In this document: piece by piece, positions 17,661-26,000 of the stretch | How positions within the stretch are numbered: position 1 is the first letter of the stretch | Layout of the letters: every line of letters starts with the position of its first letter | DNA from: Longitalea luteola | GTDB taxonomy: Bacteria > Bacteroidota > Bacteroidia > Chitinophagales > Chitinophagaceae | Direction: 5' to 3' | DNA length: 64,000 nt | NCBI RefSeq assembly: GCF_017356035.1 | Contig: NZ_JAFIQX010000006.1 | Coordinates: 340,896 to 404,895 of the forward strand | Notes under the pieces: model-generated | Database searches by the model: none | The model's input: the letters and a program-made list of their open reading frames with translations, nothing else | Told to the model about the DNA's origin: nothing | Position numbers and translations under genes: made by a program

Positions 17661-18671
17661 ATGAAAGTCACCATCAGGGATATTGCCAGAAAAGCCGGCG
17701 TGGCCCCGTCCACCGTTTCAGCCGTATTGAATGGCAAAGCAAAGGAATCACGCATCAGCGAACAACTGGCTGATCGAATAAGATTGATCGCTTCGGATAT
17801 GGACTATCAGCCTAACTATACAGCGGTAAGTTTGCGAACCGGCAAAACGCGGGTGTTGGGCTTGATCGTGGAAGATATTTCCAACGTGTTCTTTGCTACC
17901 CTCGCCAAGATCATAGAAGAGGAAGCCGACAGGGTTGGTTACAAGGTATTGTATTGCAGTACCGAGAACAATGAAGCAAAAGCACGTGAACGCATCCGCA
18001 TTTTCAATCAGCGGCAGGTAGATGGCTTTCTTATTACACCAACTGCCGGCATGCGGCCATTTATCAGTGATCTGTTGAAGCAACAAAAACCCGTGGTGCT
18101 CATGGATCGCTATTTTCCGGAGCTGGACGCACCGCATGTACTGGTAGATAATTATAATGGCGCGCGCCTGGCTATGGATCATTTGCTTGAAAAGGGATAC
18201 CGGAATATAGGATTTGTGACCATCAGCCTCGATCAGGTGCAGATGCACCAGCGGAGGCAGGCCTGGGAGCGGTCGCTGGCCGAATTTGGTGTGCCGGCAG
18301 CACCGCATCAGGTACTGGAATTGTGTTACCACAGCAGGCCGCAGGATTCCATTGAACAGATAAAGGCATTTATCAGCAGCACGCAGCTCGACGCCGTATT
18401 TTTCGCTACCAATTATATTGGGGTATACGGACTGCAGGCCCTCAAGCAACTGGAAATTTCGATCCCGCAGCAGCTGGCCGTGGTGTGTTTCGATGACCAT
18501 GATATTTTCGGTTTATTTTCACCCGGTATTACCATTGTCGAGCAGCCGGTACAGCAGATCGCCCATACGGCCATGCAGCTGTTGATGAGGCAGTTTGAGG
18601 GATCGCCCATGATGATCAAAGAATTGCAGGTGCTCAAATCCGGGAGACTGATTGTCAGGGCTTCTACCTGA
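17661..18671 (+). CDS. LacI family transcriptional regulator
   Basis: This is 336 residues from ATG 17661. The helix-turn-helix MKVTIRDIARKAGVAPSTVSAVLNG is the standard LacI N-terminus. In-frame ATGs at 17622 (overlapping the kinase stop as ATGA) and 17628 would add 11-13 residues before it. The hinge region (DYQPNYTAVSLRTGKTRVLGLIVED) and a periplasmic-binding-protein-like sugar-sensing domain follow (VVLMDRYFP, DNYNGARLAMDHLLEKGYRNIGFVT, AVVCFDDHDIFGLFSPGITIVEQP). It probably represses the upstream uptake and kinase genes until a sugar or sugar phosphate binds. No obvious LacI palindrome was identified near a promoter, because the start of the transcription unit is outside the window. Confidence 0.93.
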   Translation: MKVTIRDIARKAGVAPSTVSAVLNGKAKESRISEQLADRIRLIASDMDYQPNYTAVSLRTGKTRVLGLIVEDISNVFFATLAKIIEEEADRVGYKVLYCSTENNEAKARERIRIFNQRQVDGFLITPTAGMRPFISDLLKQQKPVVLMDRYFPELDAPHVLVDNYNGARLAMDHLLEKGYRNIGFVTISLDQVQMHQRRQAWERSLAEFGVPAAPHQVLELCYHSRPQDSIEQIKAFISSTQLDAVFFATNYIGVYGLQALKQLEISIPQQLAVVCFDDHDIFGLFSPGITIVEQPVQQIAHTAMQLLMRQFEGSPMMIKELQVLKSGRLIVRAST

Positions 18672-18788
18672 AAAAGAAAAAAAATTTTTATCAGCAGTGG
18701 GGGTGGCCGGGCGGTCGTGTGACTTTAAAAGGAAGAAGCATTTATTATTTTGTTGATATTTCTTAAGTTTATATTCAAATACGTTTGC

Positions 18789-19361
18789 ATGCCCCAATCT
18801 GTGCTTTATGCCGGTCTTTCAGATTCCCAGCTTTTTCACCTGGTAAAAAAAGATGATATCAAGGCATTTGAAGAACTGTATAATCGACACTGGCCCGGCC
18901 TCATAGATGCCGCTTATCGCCGTTTGCAGTCGCGCCAGAAAGCAGAAGATCTGATCCAGGACATCTTTGTTAGCCTTTACCAAAAGCGGCATACGCGGGA
19001 AATCACTACTTCTGTTAAAGCATATCTATACCAGGCGCTTAAATTTAAAGTTTTGAATATCTACCGGGATGAGTTTACCCGTTCAGCGTGCCGTAAGGAC
19101 CTTTTTTTAAACGACAATTGCAAAACCGATTCTGCGGATTATTGTGAGGCGCGTGAACTGAACACCCGCATTATGAAAACATTACATTCATTGCCCCAAA
19201 AATGCCGCGAGGCGTTCCTGCTTAGCCGGGAAGCGAATCTTTCCAACAGGGATATTTCAGTAGGGATGAATATTTCGGTAAGTACCGTTGAAAAGCATAT
19301 CGGCAAGGCGCTGCGCATCCTGAAGAACAATCTGCGCGACTATAGCTTTATGGTAGATTAG
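18789..19361 (+). CDS. ECF-type RNA polymerase sigma factor
   Basis: This is 190 residues from ATG 18789; the frame is open upstream but that extension is a hydrophobic, AT-rich stretch unlike a sigma factor. Region 2 is recognisable (AFEELYNRHWPGLIDAAYRRLQSRQKAEDLIQDIFVSLY). Region 4 is at ~135-185 (LHSLPQKCREAFLLSREANLSNRDISVGMNISVSTVEKHIGKALRIL). The length and two-region layout are those of Bacteroidota ECF sigma factors that work with FecR anti-sigma proteins and SusC transporters. It is separated by a 117-bp gap from the LacI gene and is the last gene of the cluster. The only FecR in the window is ~14.4 kb upstream (3417-4397). Whether the two are partners is inference. Confidence 0.92.
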   Translation: MPQSVLYAGLSDSQLFHLVKKDDIKAFEELYNRHWPGLIDAAYRRLQSRQKAEDLIQDIFVSLYQKRHTREITTSVKAYLYQALKFKVLNIYRDEFTRSACRKDLFLNDNCKTDSADYCEARELNTRIMKTLHSLPQKCREAFLLSREANLSNRDISVGMNISVSTVEKHIGKALRILKNNLRDYSFMVD

Positions 19362-19607
19362 GGTGAGTATGGAGTTCCCGACACGATTATGCTGCAACTA
19401 TTATTTCATTTTCTCAAAACTATCAATTGAAGATTGAATATCAATTAACCGGGCATGAACGGTTCCCAGTTGCTTCTTTTTAGCCGCTGCGCTGTCGTAT
19501 TATCTGGTAAACAGGTTACAAGTTTGATTTCTGCAGGAAAAAACGTAATATAGCGGCGCAGTGAGACAACCAGATTCAGCGGAAAAAAGAAAGAAAATAA
19601 GGACAGG

Positions 19608-20345
19608 ATGACCAAACAGAAAATTAATCCCTTCATTCTTGCTCTTAAAGCTTACAATCTTACGGTAGAAATTCATCACCACTCGGCATATCAAATTGTT
19701 TTATCCAATGATACTCCATTTACTTCCACTATCAGCGGTCAGGTGTGTGAGCAAATTCACGGCTTTTTGCTTAAACCGCATGTGCGGCATTCCTGTGTTG
19801 CAGAAAAAGGGAGTTTAAATGTTTTGAACATAGAACCATACTCAAATATTGGTCTGGAGTTATCCCGCAGGTTTCATAATAATCAGGACTACATAACTTT
19901 CAATTCCCCGGCTGAAATAAATACTTTCTTTGAAACAGGTAAAGATGCTTTCGACGTTCACACCATTATAAATACGCTGCTATCCAAACTGCCTGTTGTT
20001 CATTATGATGAAAGGGTAATAAAAATAGTTGAGTATATTAATGCTAATTACTTCAAACAGGACATAACACCAAATACCTTTGCCGATGTAGTCTTTCTTT
20101 CTCCATCCCGTTTAGCTTCCCTGTTCAAAGAACAAACAGGCAGCAGCTTGTCTAAATATTTATTATGGACAAGATTACGCCAGGTTACTTATCTTATTCT
20201 TTCAGATAAAGACAGAACCCTTACAGACATTGCTTATGACACCGGTTTTTATGATTTGCCGCAAATGAATAAGTACATGTATGAAATGTTTGGGATGCCG
20301 CCAAAAGCCTTGAAGAACAATAGTGATCTGATACAAGTTTACTAA
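19608..20345 (+). CDS. AraC family transcriptional regulator
   Basis: This 245-residue protein has a C-terminal AraC-type DNA-binding domain over its last ~100 residues: RVIKIVEYINANYFKQDITPNTFADVVFLSPSRLASLFKEQTGSSLSKYLLWTRLRQ for the first helix-turn-helix, and DRTLTDIAYDTGFYDLPQMNKYMYEMFGMPP for the second. The N-terminal half resembles small cupin-like ligand domains (CEQIHGFLLKPHVRHSC) but no ligand can be named. A 246-bp gap separates it from the sigma factor, with no clear promoter found. The next gene, 53 bp downstream in the same direction, is an NADPH:quinone-oxidoreductase-like enzyme, a common neighbour for this kind of regulator. Confidence 0.9.
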   Translation: MTKQKINPFILALKAYNLTVEIHHHSAYQIVLSNDTPFTSTISGQVCEQIHGFLLKPHVRHSCVAEKGSLNVLNIEPYSNIGLELSRRFHNNQDYITFNSPAEINTFFETGKDAFDVHTIINTLLSKLPVVHYDERVIKIVEYINANYFKQDITPNTFADVVFLSPSRLASLFKEQTGSSLSKYLLWTRLRQVTYLILSDKDRTLTDIAYDTGFYDLPQMNKYMYEMFGMPPKALKNNSDLIQVY

Positions 20346-20362
20346 TCTGGCAGATTGCAAAT

Positions 20363-20399
20363 TTGTGCTATCAAAATAAACGATAAAAAAATAGCACAA
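20363..20399 (+). promoter_or_regulatory. Perfect 9-bp inverted repeat at the start of the oxidoreductase gene
   Basis: TTGTGCTAT (20363-20371) and ATAGCACAA (20391-20399) are exact reverse complements separated by an A-rich 19-nt spacer. The right arm ends on the A of the ATG start at 20399. It could be an operator for the adjacent AraC protein or an mRNA hairpin covering the ribosome-binding region. AraC proteins usually prefer direct repeats, so an mRNA structure or a different regulator is equally possible. Confidence 0.5.
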
Positions 20400-21343
20400 T
20401 GAAAGCAATAGTTTATCAAAAGTTTGGAAACGCCGACGTTTTACAAACTATTGAAATGACAACGCCCTTTATTCAGCCAAACCAGGTTTTAGTAAAAGTA
20501 AAAGCAGTCTCCATTAACCCTTTAGACTGGAAGATCAGGAAAGGACAAATGAAACTGATGTCAGGATCCGGATTCCCAAAGAGCACAGGGGTTGATTTTG
20601 CCGGTATTATTGAAGATACCGGATCCGCTGTAACCAATTTTAAAAAAGGCGATGAAGTTTTTGGCGTAGTAAAAAATATTATGAAAGAGGGCGCCCTGGC
20701 AGAATATGTGGCTGTGCCTTCCTCAACCGTTTGGAAAAAACCAAAACACCTGAATTTTTCCCAGGCAGCCTCTATTCCTGTTGTTGGCGCAGCCGCTGTC
20801 ACTGCATTGGAAAAAATGGGTAACATACATTCACAGACTCAAATTTTGGTAAATGGTGCAACTGGCGGTTTTAGTTTATTGCTCCTGCAACTACTCAAAA
20901 AAACAGGCGCGCGGGTAACGGCAGTTACAAGCACCAAAGCAATGGATTTTGCAAAAGAACAGGGAGCTTCTTTTGTAATTGACTACACAAAAGAAAATGT
21001 GCTTGCACAGAAAAACAAGTATGACATTGTAGTTGATCTGTCGGGCAAAATGAGTTATGCGAGTGCCAGGCCAATAATGAAACGCAAAGCCCTGTTCTTA
21101 AACGCTACCCCAAAGCCAATTGAAATTCCCACATCACTTATCAAAAACTTATTTACCGGCAAAAAACATCTCGTCATCCTCTCGAACCCATCTGCAAACA
21201 ATATGGAGATCTTGTTAAACGCCATCGATGCCGGCCTGCAAATTGTAGTAAGCAAAGTGTTCCGGTTCGCTCAATACAGAGAAGCCTATCAATATGCTGA
21301 AAATGGCGGTTACGTTGGCAAAATAGCTGTAGAACTAAATTAA
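20399..21343 (+). CDS. NAD(P)-dependent medium-chain dehydrogenase/reductase, quinone-oxidoreductase-like
   Basis: This is a 314-residue medium-chain dehydrogenase. The N-terminal GroES-like part is clear (MKAIVYQKFGNADVLQTIEM, VLVKVKAVSINPLDWKIRKG, PKSTGVDFAGIIEDTGSAVTNFKKGDEVFG). The Rossmann nucleotide-binding loop is NGATGGFSLLLLQLLKKTGARVTAVTS. There are no zinc-ligand cysteine clusters, so it belongs with the zinc-independent quinone oxidoreductase/enoyl-reductase branch, which reduces quinones or unsaturated carbonyls using NADPH in the cytoplasm. It probably handles reactive electrophiles or quinones under control of the AraC regulator before it. The specific substrate is unknown. Confidence 0.88.
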   Translation: MKAIVYQKFGNADVLQTIEMTTPFIQPNQVLVKVKAVSINPLDWKIRKGQMKLMSGSGFPKSTGVDFAGIIEDTGSAVTNFKKGDEVFGVVKNIMKEGALAEYVAVPSSTVWKKPKHLNFSQAASIPVVGAAAVTALEKMGNIHSQTQILVNGATGGFSLLLLQLLKKTGARVTAVTSTKAMDFAKEQGASFVIDYTKENVLAQKNKYDIVVDLSGKMSYASARPIMKRKALFLNATPKPIEIPTSLIKNLFTGKKHLVILSNPSANNMEILLNAIDAGLQIVVSKVFRFAQYREAYQYAENGGYVGKIAVELN

Positions 21344-21477
21344 ACCACTTTTACATTATAATAAATCGAAAAGCAAGGTCAACGCAGCGATCTGTGGGAG
21401 CCTCCCTTTGTTTCGTACCAGATCCTTTGCTCGTTACGTTGCCCACTTATTTCAAATTAACAGAGAATAATACGCTA

Positions 21478-21954
21478 ATGTATCTACAAACCATACGACA
21501 GTTACTGCTCATTATCCATCTTTCCGGTCTTACACTGATGGCCGGCACCACGGTTGCCGCCTTCGTCACTTTTCGTGCTTTCATAAACAGGTTTAACATA
21601 AAAAGTGAAGGTACATCAGCGCTTTTAAAACTTTTATCGAACCTGGGCGCAATAAAAGGGATAGGTGGTATTTTGCTGATACTTTCCGGTATCGGACTTA
21701 CGATCGTAACCGGTTCAGTGTTCTTACACATGCTCTGGCTTCAGCTCAAACTATCCATTATTCTGCTGATGGTGCTTAATGAAATGCTGATAGGGAACAG
21801 GCAACTAAAAAAGTTGACAACCGCTTTTTCTGAGAATAATTCCGATGGCGCTACCGTGATAAAAATGACAGTTCCTAAGATCGTTGTTTTTTACACGATT
21901 CAACTGTTGCTGTTTTTGGGAATCATTGTACTGGCGGTTTTCAAATTTAATTAA
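21478..21954 (+). CDS. Small four-helix inner-membrane protein of unknown function
   Basis: This is 158 residues from ATG 21478 (MYLQTIRQLLLIIH). The open frame extends to 21394, but the extra residues have no protein-like character and lie in the intergenic region. Four hydrophobic segments are visible: LLLIIHLSGLTLMAGTTVAAF, GIGGILLILSGIGLTIV, LWLQLKLSIILLMVL and VVFYTIQLLLFLGIIVLAV. This suggests a small integral membrane protein with short loops. I cannot assign a family with confidence. It stands alone between the oxidoreductase gene (134 bp upstream) and the ArsR-SRPBCC operon. Confidence 0.7.
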   Translation: MYLQTIRQLLLIIHLSGLTLMAGTTVAAFVTFRAFINRFNIKSEGTSALLKLLSNLGAIKGIGGILLILSGIGLTIVTGSVFLHMLWLQLKLSIILLMVLNEMLIGNRQLKKLTTAFSENNSDGATVIKMTVPKIVVFYTIQLLLFLGIIVLAVFKFN

Positions 21955-22069
21955 GCTGCTCATTAAATGCTCCTGAAACGCGGGGGTTTTGGGCATTTCT
22001 TCTTCTTGCCATCCGAGCCTATACGCCTGACATTTACTTCCGCTCTCAATTTCAACGTGAAAAAAAATA

Positions 22070-22118
22070 TTGCGCAACCAGATAATTGCACATATATTTG
22101 CAACCAGATAGTTGCAAA
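22070..22118 (+). promoter_or_regulatory. Promoter with two tandem ArsR operator copies
   Basis: The promoter is TTG (22070-22072), a 20-nt spacer and TATATTTG (22093-22100), an exact match to the Bacteroidetes -33/-7 pattern. Two copies of a 17-bp sequence, GCAACCAGATAATTGCA (22074-22090) and GCAACCAGATAGTTGCA (22100-22116), repeat every 26 bp. The second is the core of a perfect palindrome, TTTGCAAC-6 nt-GTTGCAAA (22097-22118). One copy sits between the -33 and -7 boxes and the other over the -7/transcription start. ArsR-type repressors bind such palindromes to block polymerase, so this is most simply an autoregulatory operator for the gene starting at 22130. Confidence 0.8.
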
Positions 22119-22129
22119 TAGATCCAAAG

Positions 22130-22456
22130 ATGGAAACAAGAAGAGATATATTTCAGGCAATTGCCGACCCTACCAGGCGGGCAATCATCGCCCTGATTGC
22201 AGTGCAGGCAATGACGCCCAATGACCTTGCCGAACATTTTCATACAAGCAGACAGGCTGTGTCAAAACATATTAAAATCCTGACAGAGTGCGAACTGGTA
22301 AAACAGGAACAGCAGGGCAGGGAGATCTACTACTCACTCCAGATCCAAAAAATGAAAGAGATTGATAAATGGTTAGACCAATTCAGAAAGCTGTGGGAAA
22401 CCCAATTCAATCAACTAGATAAAGTATTAGCAACACTTAAAAAACAAAAAAAATGA
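22130..22456 (+). CDS. ArsR/SmtB-type winged-helix repressor
   Basis: This is 108 residues from ATG 22130 ([20 protein letters not shown]). The frame is open from a TTG at 22112, but that lies in the operator. The winged helix is clear: [25 protein letters not shown], recognition helix [19 protein letters not shown], wing [13 protein letters not shown]. The metal-binding cysteines of ArsR/SmtB metal sensors are absent apart from a single Cys in ILTECEL, so the signal is probably not a heavy metal. Its stop overlaps the start of the SRPBCC gene (ATGA), so the two proteins are translated together. This ArsR-SRPBCC pairing is common in Bacteroidota and Actinobacteria. It likely represses its own operon through the operator copies just upstream. 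Confidence 0.92.
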   Translation: METRRDIFQAIADPTRRAIIALIAVQAMTPNDLAEHFHTSRQAVSKHIKILTECELVKQEQQGREIYYSLQIQKMKEIDKWLDQFRKLWETQFNQLDKVLATLKKQKK

Positions 22457-22956
22457 CATCCAATCTGCTATTTGATTTTACTGTTGACAAAACTGCAAAA
22501 AAAGTGTTCATCACCAGAGAATTTGATGCCGAACTTTCGCTGGTATGGGATGCTTTTACCAAACCGGAGCTTTTAGACCAGTGGGGGGCGCCTAAACCGT
22601 GGACGGCAAAAACAAAGTACATGAACTTTGAGGTGGGTGGACGCAGGTTTTATGCGATGGTGAGCCCGGAAGGCCATGAACGTTGGGCCATTCAGGAATA
22701 CACTTCCATTACCCCAAAGACCAACTTCAAGATGTTCAATACATTTGCAGACAAGGATGAAAACCCTGAATTACCAGGTTCTGATTGGGATTTTAATTTC
22801 AGCGAACAGGGGGAAAGAACCAAAGTGGACATTATTATTTATAACGAATCGCTTGCCCGGCTGGAGAAGATGATTGAAATGGGCTTCAAAGAAGGATATA
22901 CTATGTCGATGCAAAACCTCGAAGATTTGTTGAAAACTTTGTCGCAACAGCAATAA
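22453..22956 (+). CDS. SRPBCC (AHSA1-like) ligand-binding domain protein
   Basis: This 167-residue protein consists of one START-like/SRPBCC fold: [29 protein letters not shown], then [31 protein letters not shown], and a long C-terminal helix ([27 protein letters not shown]). Members bind hydrophobic small molecules in a central cavity; despite the AHSA1 name there is no Hsp90 in prokaryote context requiring it. Translation is coupled to the ArsR repressor by a 4-bp overlap. A role as ligand binder or small enzyme whose ligand relieves ArsR repression is plausible but unproven. Confidence 0.88.
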   Translation: MTSNLLFDFTVDKTAKKVFITREFDAELSLVWDAFTKPELLDQWGAPKPWTAKTKYMNFEVGGRRFYAMVSPEGHERWAIQEYTSITPKTNFKMFNTFADKDENPELPGSDWDFNFSEQGERTKVDIIIYNESLARLEKMIEMGFKEGYTMSMQNLEDLLKTLSQQQ

Positions 22957-23025
22957 CAAACAAAAAATAGAACGGGCAAAACCACCGTGTTCATGATTTG
23001 ACAGCTTTTGGGATGGCTTAATAAC

Positions 23026-26000
23026 CTATTTCCTCAATTCCTGTAAATACTGCGAGGGCGTTTTGCCAAATTCTTTTTTGAATGCTTTTGTAAAATAGGA
23101 TTGTGTTTGCATGCCTACCCGGTACATTACTTCAGTGATAAGCACATCTTCTTCCGTCATGATCTGTATAGCTTTACGAAGACGCACCGTGCGTACAAAA
23201 TCGCTGATCGCCTGGCCGGTTACGTTTTTGATCATCTGGTGAAGTTTTGTGCGGCTCATTCCCATCTGCCGGCAGATGTATTCAACGTCCAGTTCAGGAT
23301 TGCTGAGCTGTTCTTCCACCACAGACAATAATTGATCTATAAAATCCTTGTCCTTAGCTGCATGCACCAGGGCTTTTGTTTCATGATGCAGGTCTTTTGA
23401 GCAGTGATCTTTAATAATTTGGTGATGGTTGAAAATGTTCCTGATGGTCAAAAGCATAAGCTCGGTGTTCAGCGGCTTTGAAAAGTAAAAATCGGCGCCC
23501 GATTCAACGCCCTCTATATTAGACCTTATGGCTGCCTTTGCGGTAAGCATGATAAATGGTATGTGTTTCGTTTGTTCATCTTCTTTTATCTTCTTACAGA
23601 ACTCCGTCCCATTCATTACAGGCATCATTACGTCGCTGATGATCAGGTCCGGTGTTTTTTCCCTGGCCATCAGGAAGCCGGTATGCCCGTCTTCTGCTTC
23701 CCATACAAAGAACTCCGCTGAAAGCGTTTCCTTCAAAAACTGACGTAGCTCTTCATTATCGTCCACGATGAGCAGGTGTTTTACCTGTTGTGTACCTTTT
23801 TCTTTTTTTCTTTCTTCCGGTTGTGTCAGGAATGGCCCTTCGTATTTATAATCCAGGCTTTCTATATTCACTACCGGTTCTTTTTTGTTTTGCATCCATT
23901 TCTCATCGATTGTGTAGTCGTTTTCACTTACCGGGAGGGCAACGATAAATTCCGTACCCTTATGCCTTTCGCTATATACACTGATCGATCCTTTGTGTAA
24001 AAAAGTCAGGCTCCTGACAAAGGCAAGGCCTATGCCGGAACCTAAATGGGAATCCGTGATCTTGTAATAGCGCTCAAACAGGTGTTTTATAGAGTCCCTG
24101 GAAATGCCGGTACCGTTGTCGCTTACCTGAATAAAAATATATTCTTTTCCATGATAGTTGTTTTTAAGAATAAGTTCATTTTCAAAGGAGGGTGTCAGTT
24201 CATGCAGTGTTTTTGTTGCCTTTACTGTGATTGTTCCTCCGTTTGCAGTGTATTTGAACGCATTACTGATCAGGTTCATGAGGATCTTTTCCAGCACCTG
24301 CCTGTCGAACCACAGTTGCGGCAGTTTATCCGGCACGTGAACGGAAAAATCGATATTTTTCGCTTCTGCCAAACCGGTGAACTCATCGGCTATTTCCTCC
24401 AGAAATATTTCCAGGCTCCCCGGCATTACCTTTAGTTTAAGCACACCCGATTCGGCCTTCCGGAAATCCATGAGTTCATTCACGAGACCTAATAAACGGC
24501 TTGCGTTCCGGTGCATGGTCTGGTAATGATGCTGGAACCGGCTGGCAGGTTCTTCCTTTTGCAGTATTTCCAGCGGTCCCAGTATCAATGATAACGGGGT
24601 CCTGAATTCATGTGAAATATTGGTGAAGAACTGCAGCTGCATCCGGTGCATTTCAATACGTTTTGTTTCTTCCAGCTTCTGCAGTTCGAGTCTTCGTTTC
24701 AAAAATAAATATGCAGCTGCTGCTGCAAGCAGTATTGCTGCAATCAATGTTTTAAACCACCAGGTGTTCCAGAAAGGGGGCGTCACGATAACCCGGATAG
24801 CAGTAGGAACCTCGTTCCATACACCATCATCATTCGAAGCTTTTACTTCAAAAGTATAACTGCCAGGCGGCAAATTGGTGTAAGTAGCCTTATGTTCATT
24901 GCCGGCATAATTCCATTCATCATTTAAACCGAGCAGGCGGTAAGCGTATTGATTGTTTTCAGGCACGCTGAAATTCAGGGCGGCAAAATCGAAAGAGAAG
25001 GTAGACTGGGTATACGAAAGTTTGATCTTTTTCGTGTAGCTGATGTCGTTTGCTAATAGAGAAGGGTTATTAGCCGGTGTTATCTTTTCATTGGAAATCT
25101 GAAAGCCGGTTATGTATACCGGAGGTACAAACGGGTCTGGCTGAATATCCCCGGGATCAAACATATTAAATCCGTTTACTCCACCAAATAACAACTGGCC
25201 ACTTCGCGTTCTCAGGTAGGCATTGGCTTCAAACTCCAGTCCCTGTAACCCGTCTGCCGTATTAAATTTTTTAATTGATTTTTTCTCCGGATGAAACCTG
25301 GTCAGGCCATTCGAAGTAGCGATCCAGAAATAGCCATCGTTGTCTTCACAAATACCTTTGATGAATTCATTTGACAATCCGGCCTGACCGGTAAAAAGCG
25401 CGAAAGATCTTTTTTCTTCGTTAAAGAGGTATAATCCTGCATGGCCCGCCCATAAACGGCCTTTACTATCTACGAACAATACCCGCAGGTCAGGCATTTT
25501 CTCTTCGTTAATAAAATAGTTTACGAACTTTTGTGTCTGCTGCTCCAGGCAGTTGAGGCCGCCGTCATCGGTACCGAACCAAAGGTTTCCTTTTTTGTCC
25601 TGGCAAATGGAAACAAAATTATTGCCCATCGGGTGGGTGAGGTGCTGGTCGTCGCTTTCTACCCGTTTGAACGTTTGTGTTTTCCGGTCAAAGAGGTTAA
25701 GGCCGCCATAATAAGTAGCCACCCAAAGACGCCGCTGATCATCTTCAAATACCTGTTGTACATAATTAGAGCTGATGGAACCGGGTTCTGCCGGGTTATG
25801 AAGGAAACGGCTAAAGGTGCCGGATTTCCGGTTAAACAAATTCAGCCCGCCGCCCCATGTGCTTACCCATAAATTACCATATGAATCCTCCGAAACGTGA
25901 AGAACTGCGTCGGAGCCAAGGCTTTTGGCGTTGAAAGGATTGTAACGGTAGTGCACGAACCGTTTCGAGCCAGGGTCAAATGCGTTCAGGCCGCCACAAT

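Noticed and set aside
18780..18787. TACGTTTG, an exact -7 promoter match just before the ECF sigma gene.
   Set aside because: It ends 1 nt before the ATG at 18789, so transcription would begin inside the gene, and no TTG lies 19-21 nt upstream.
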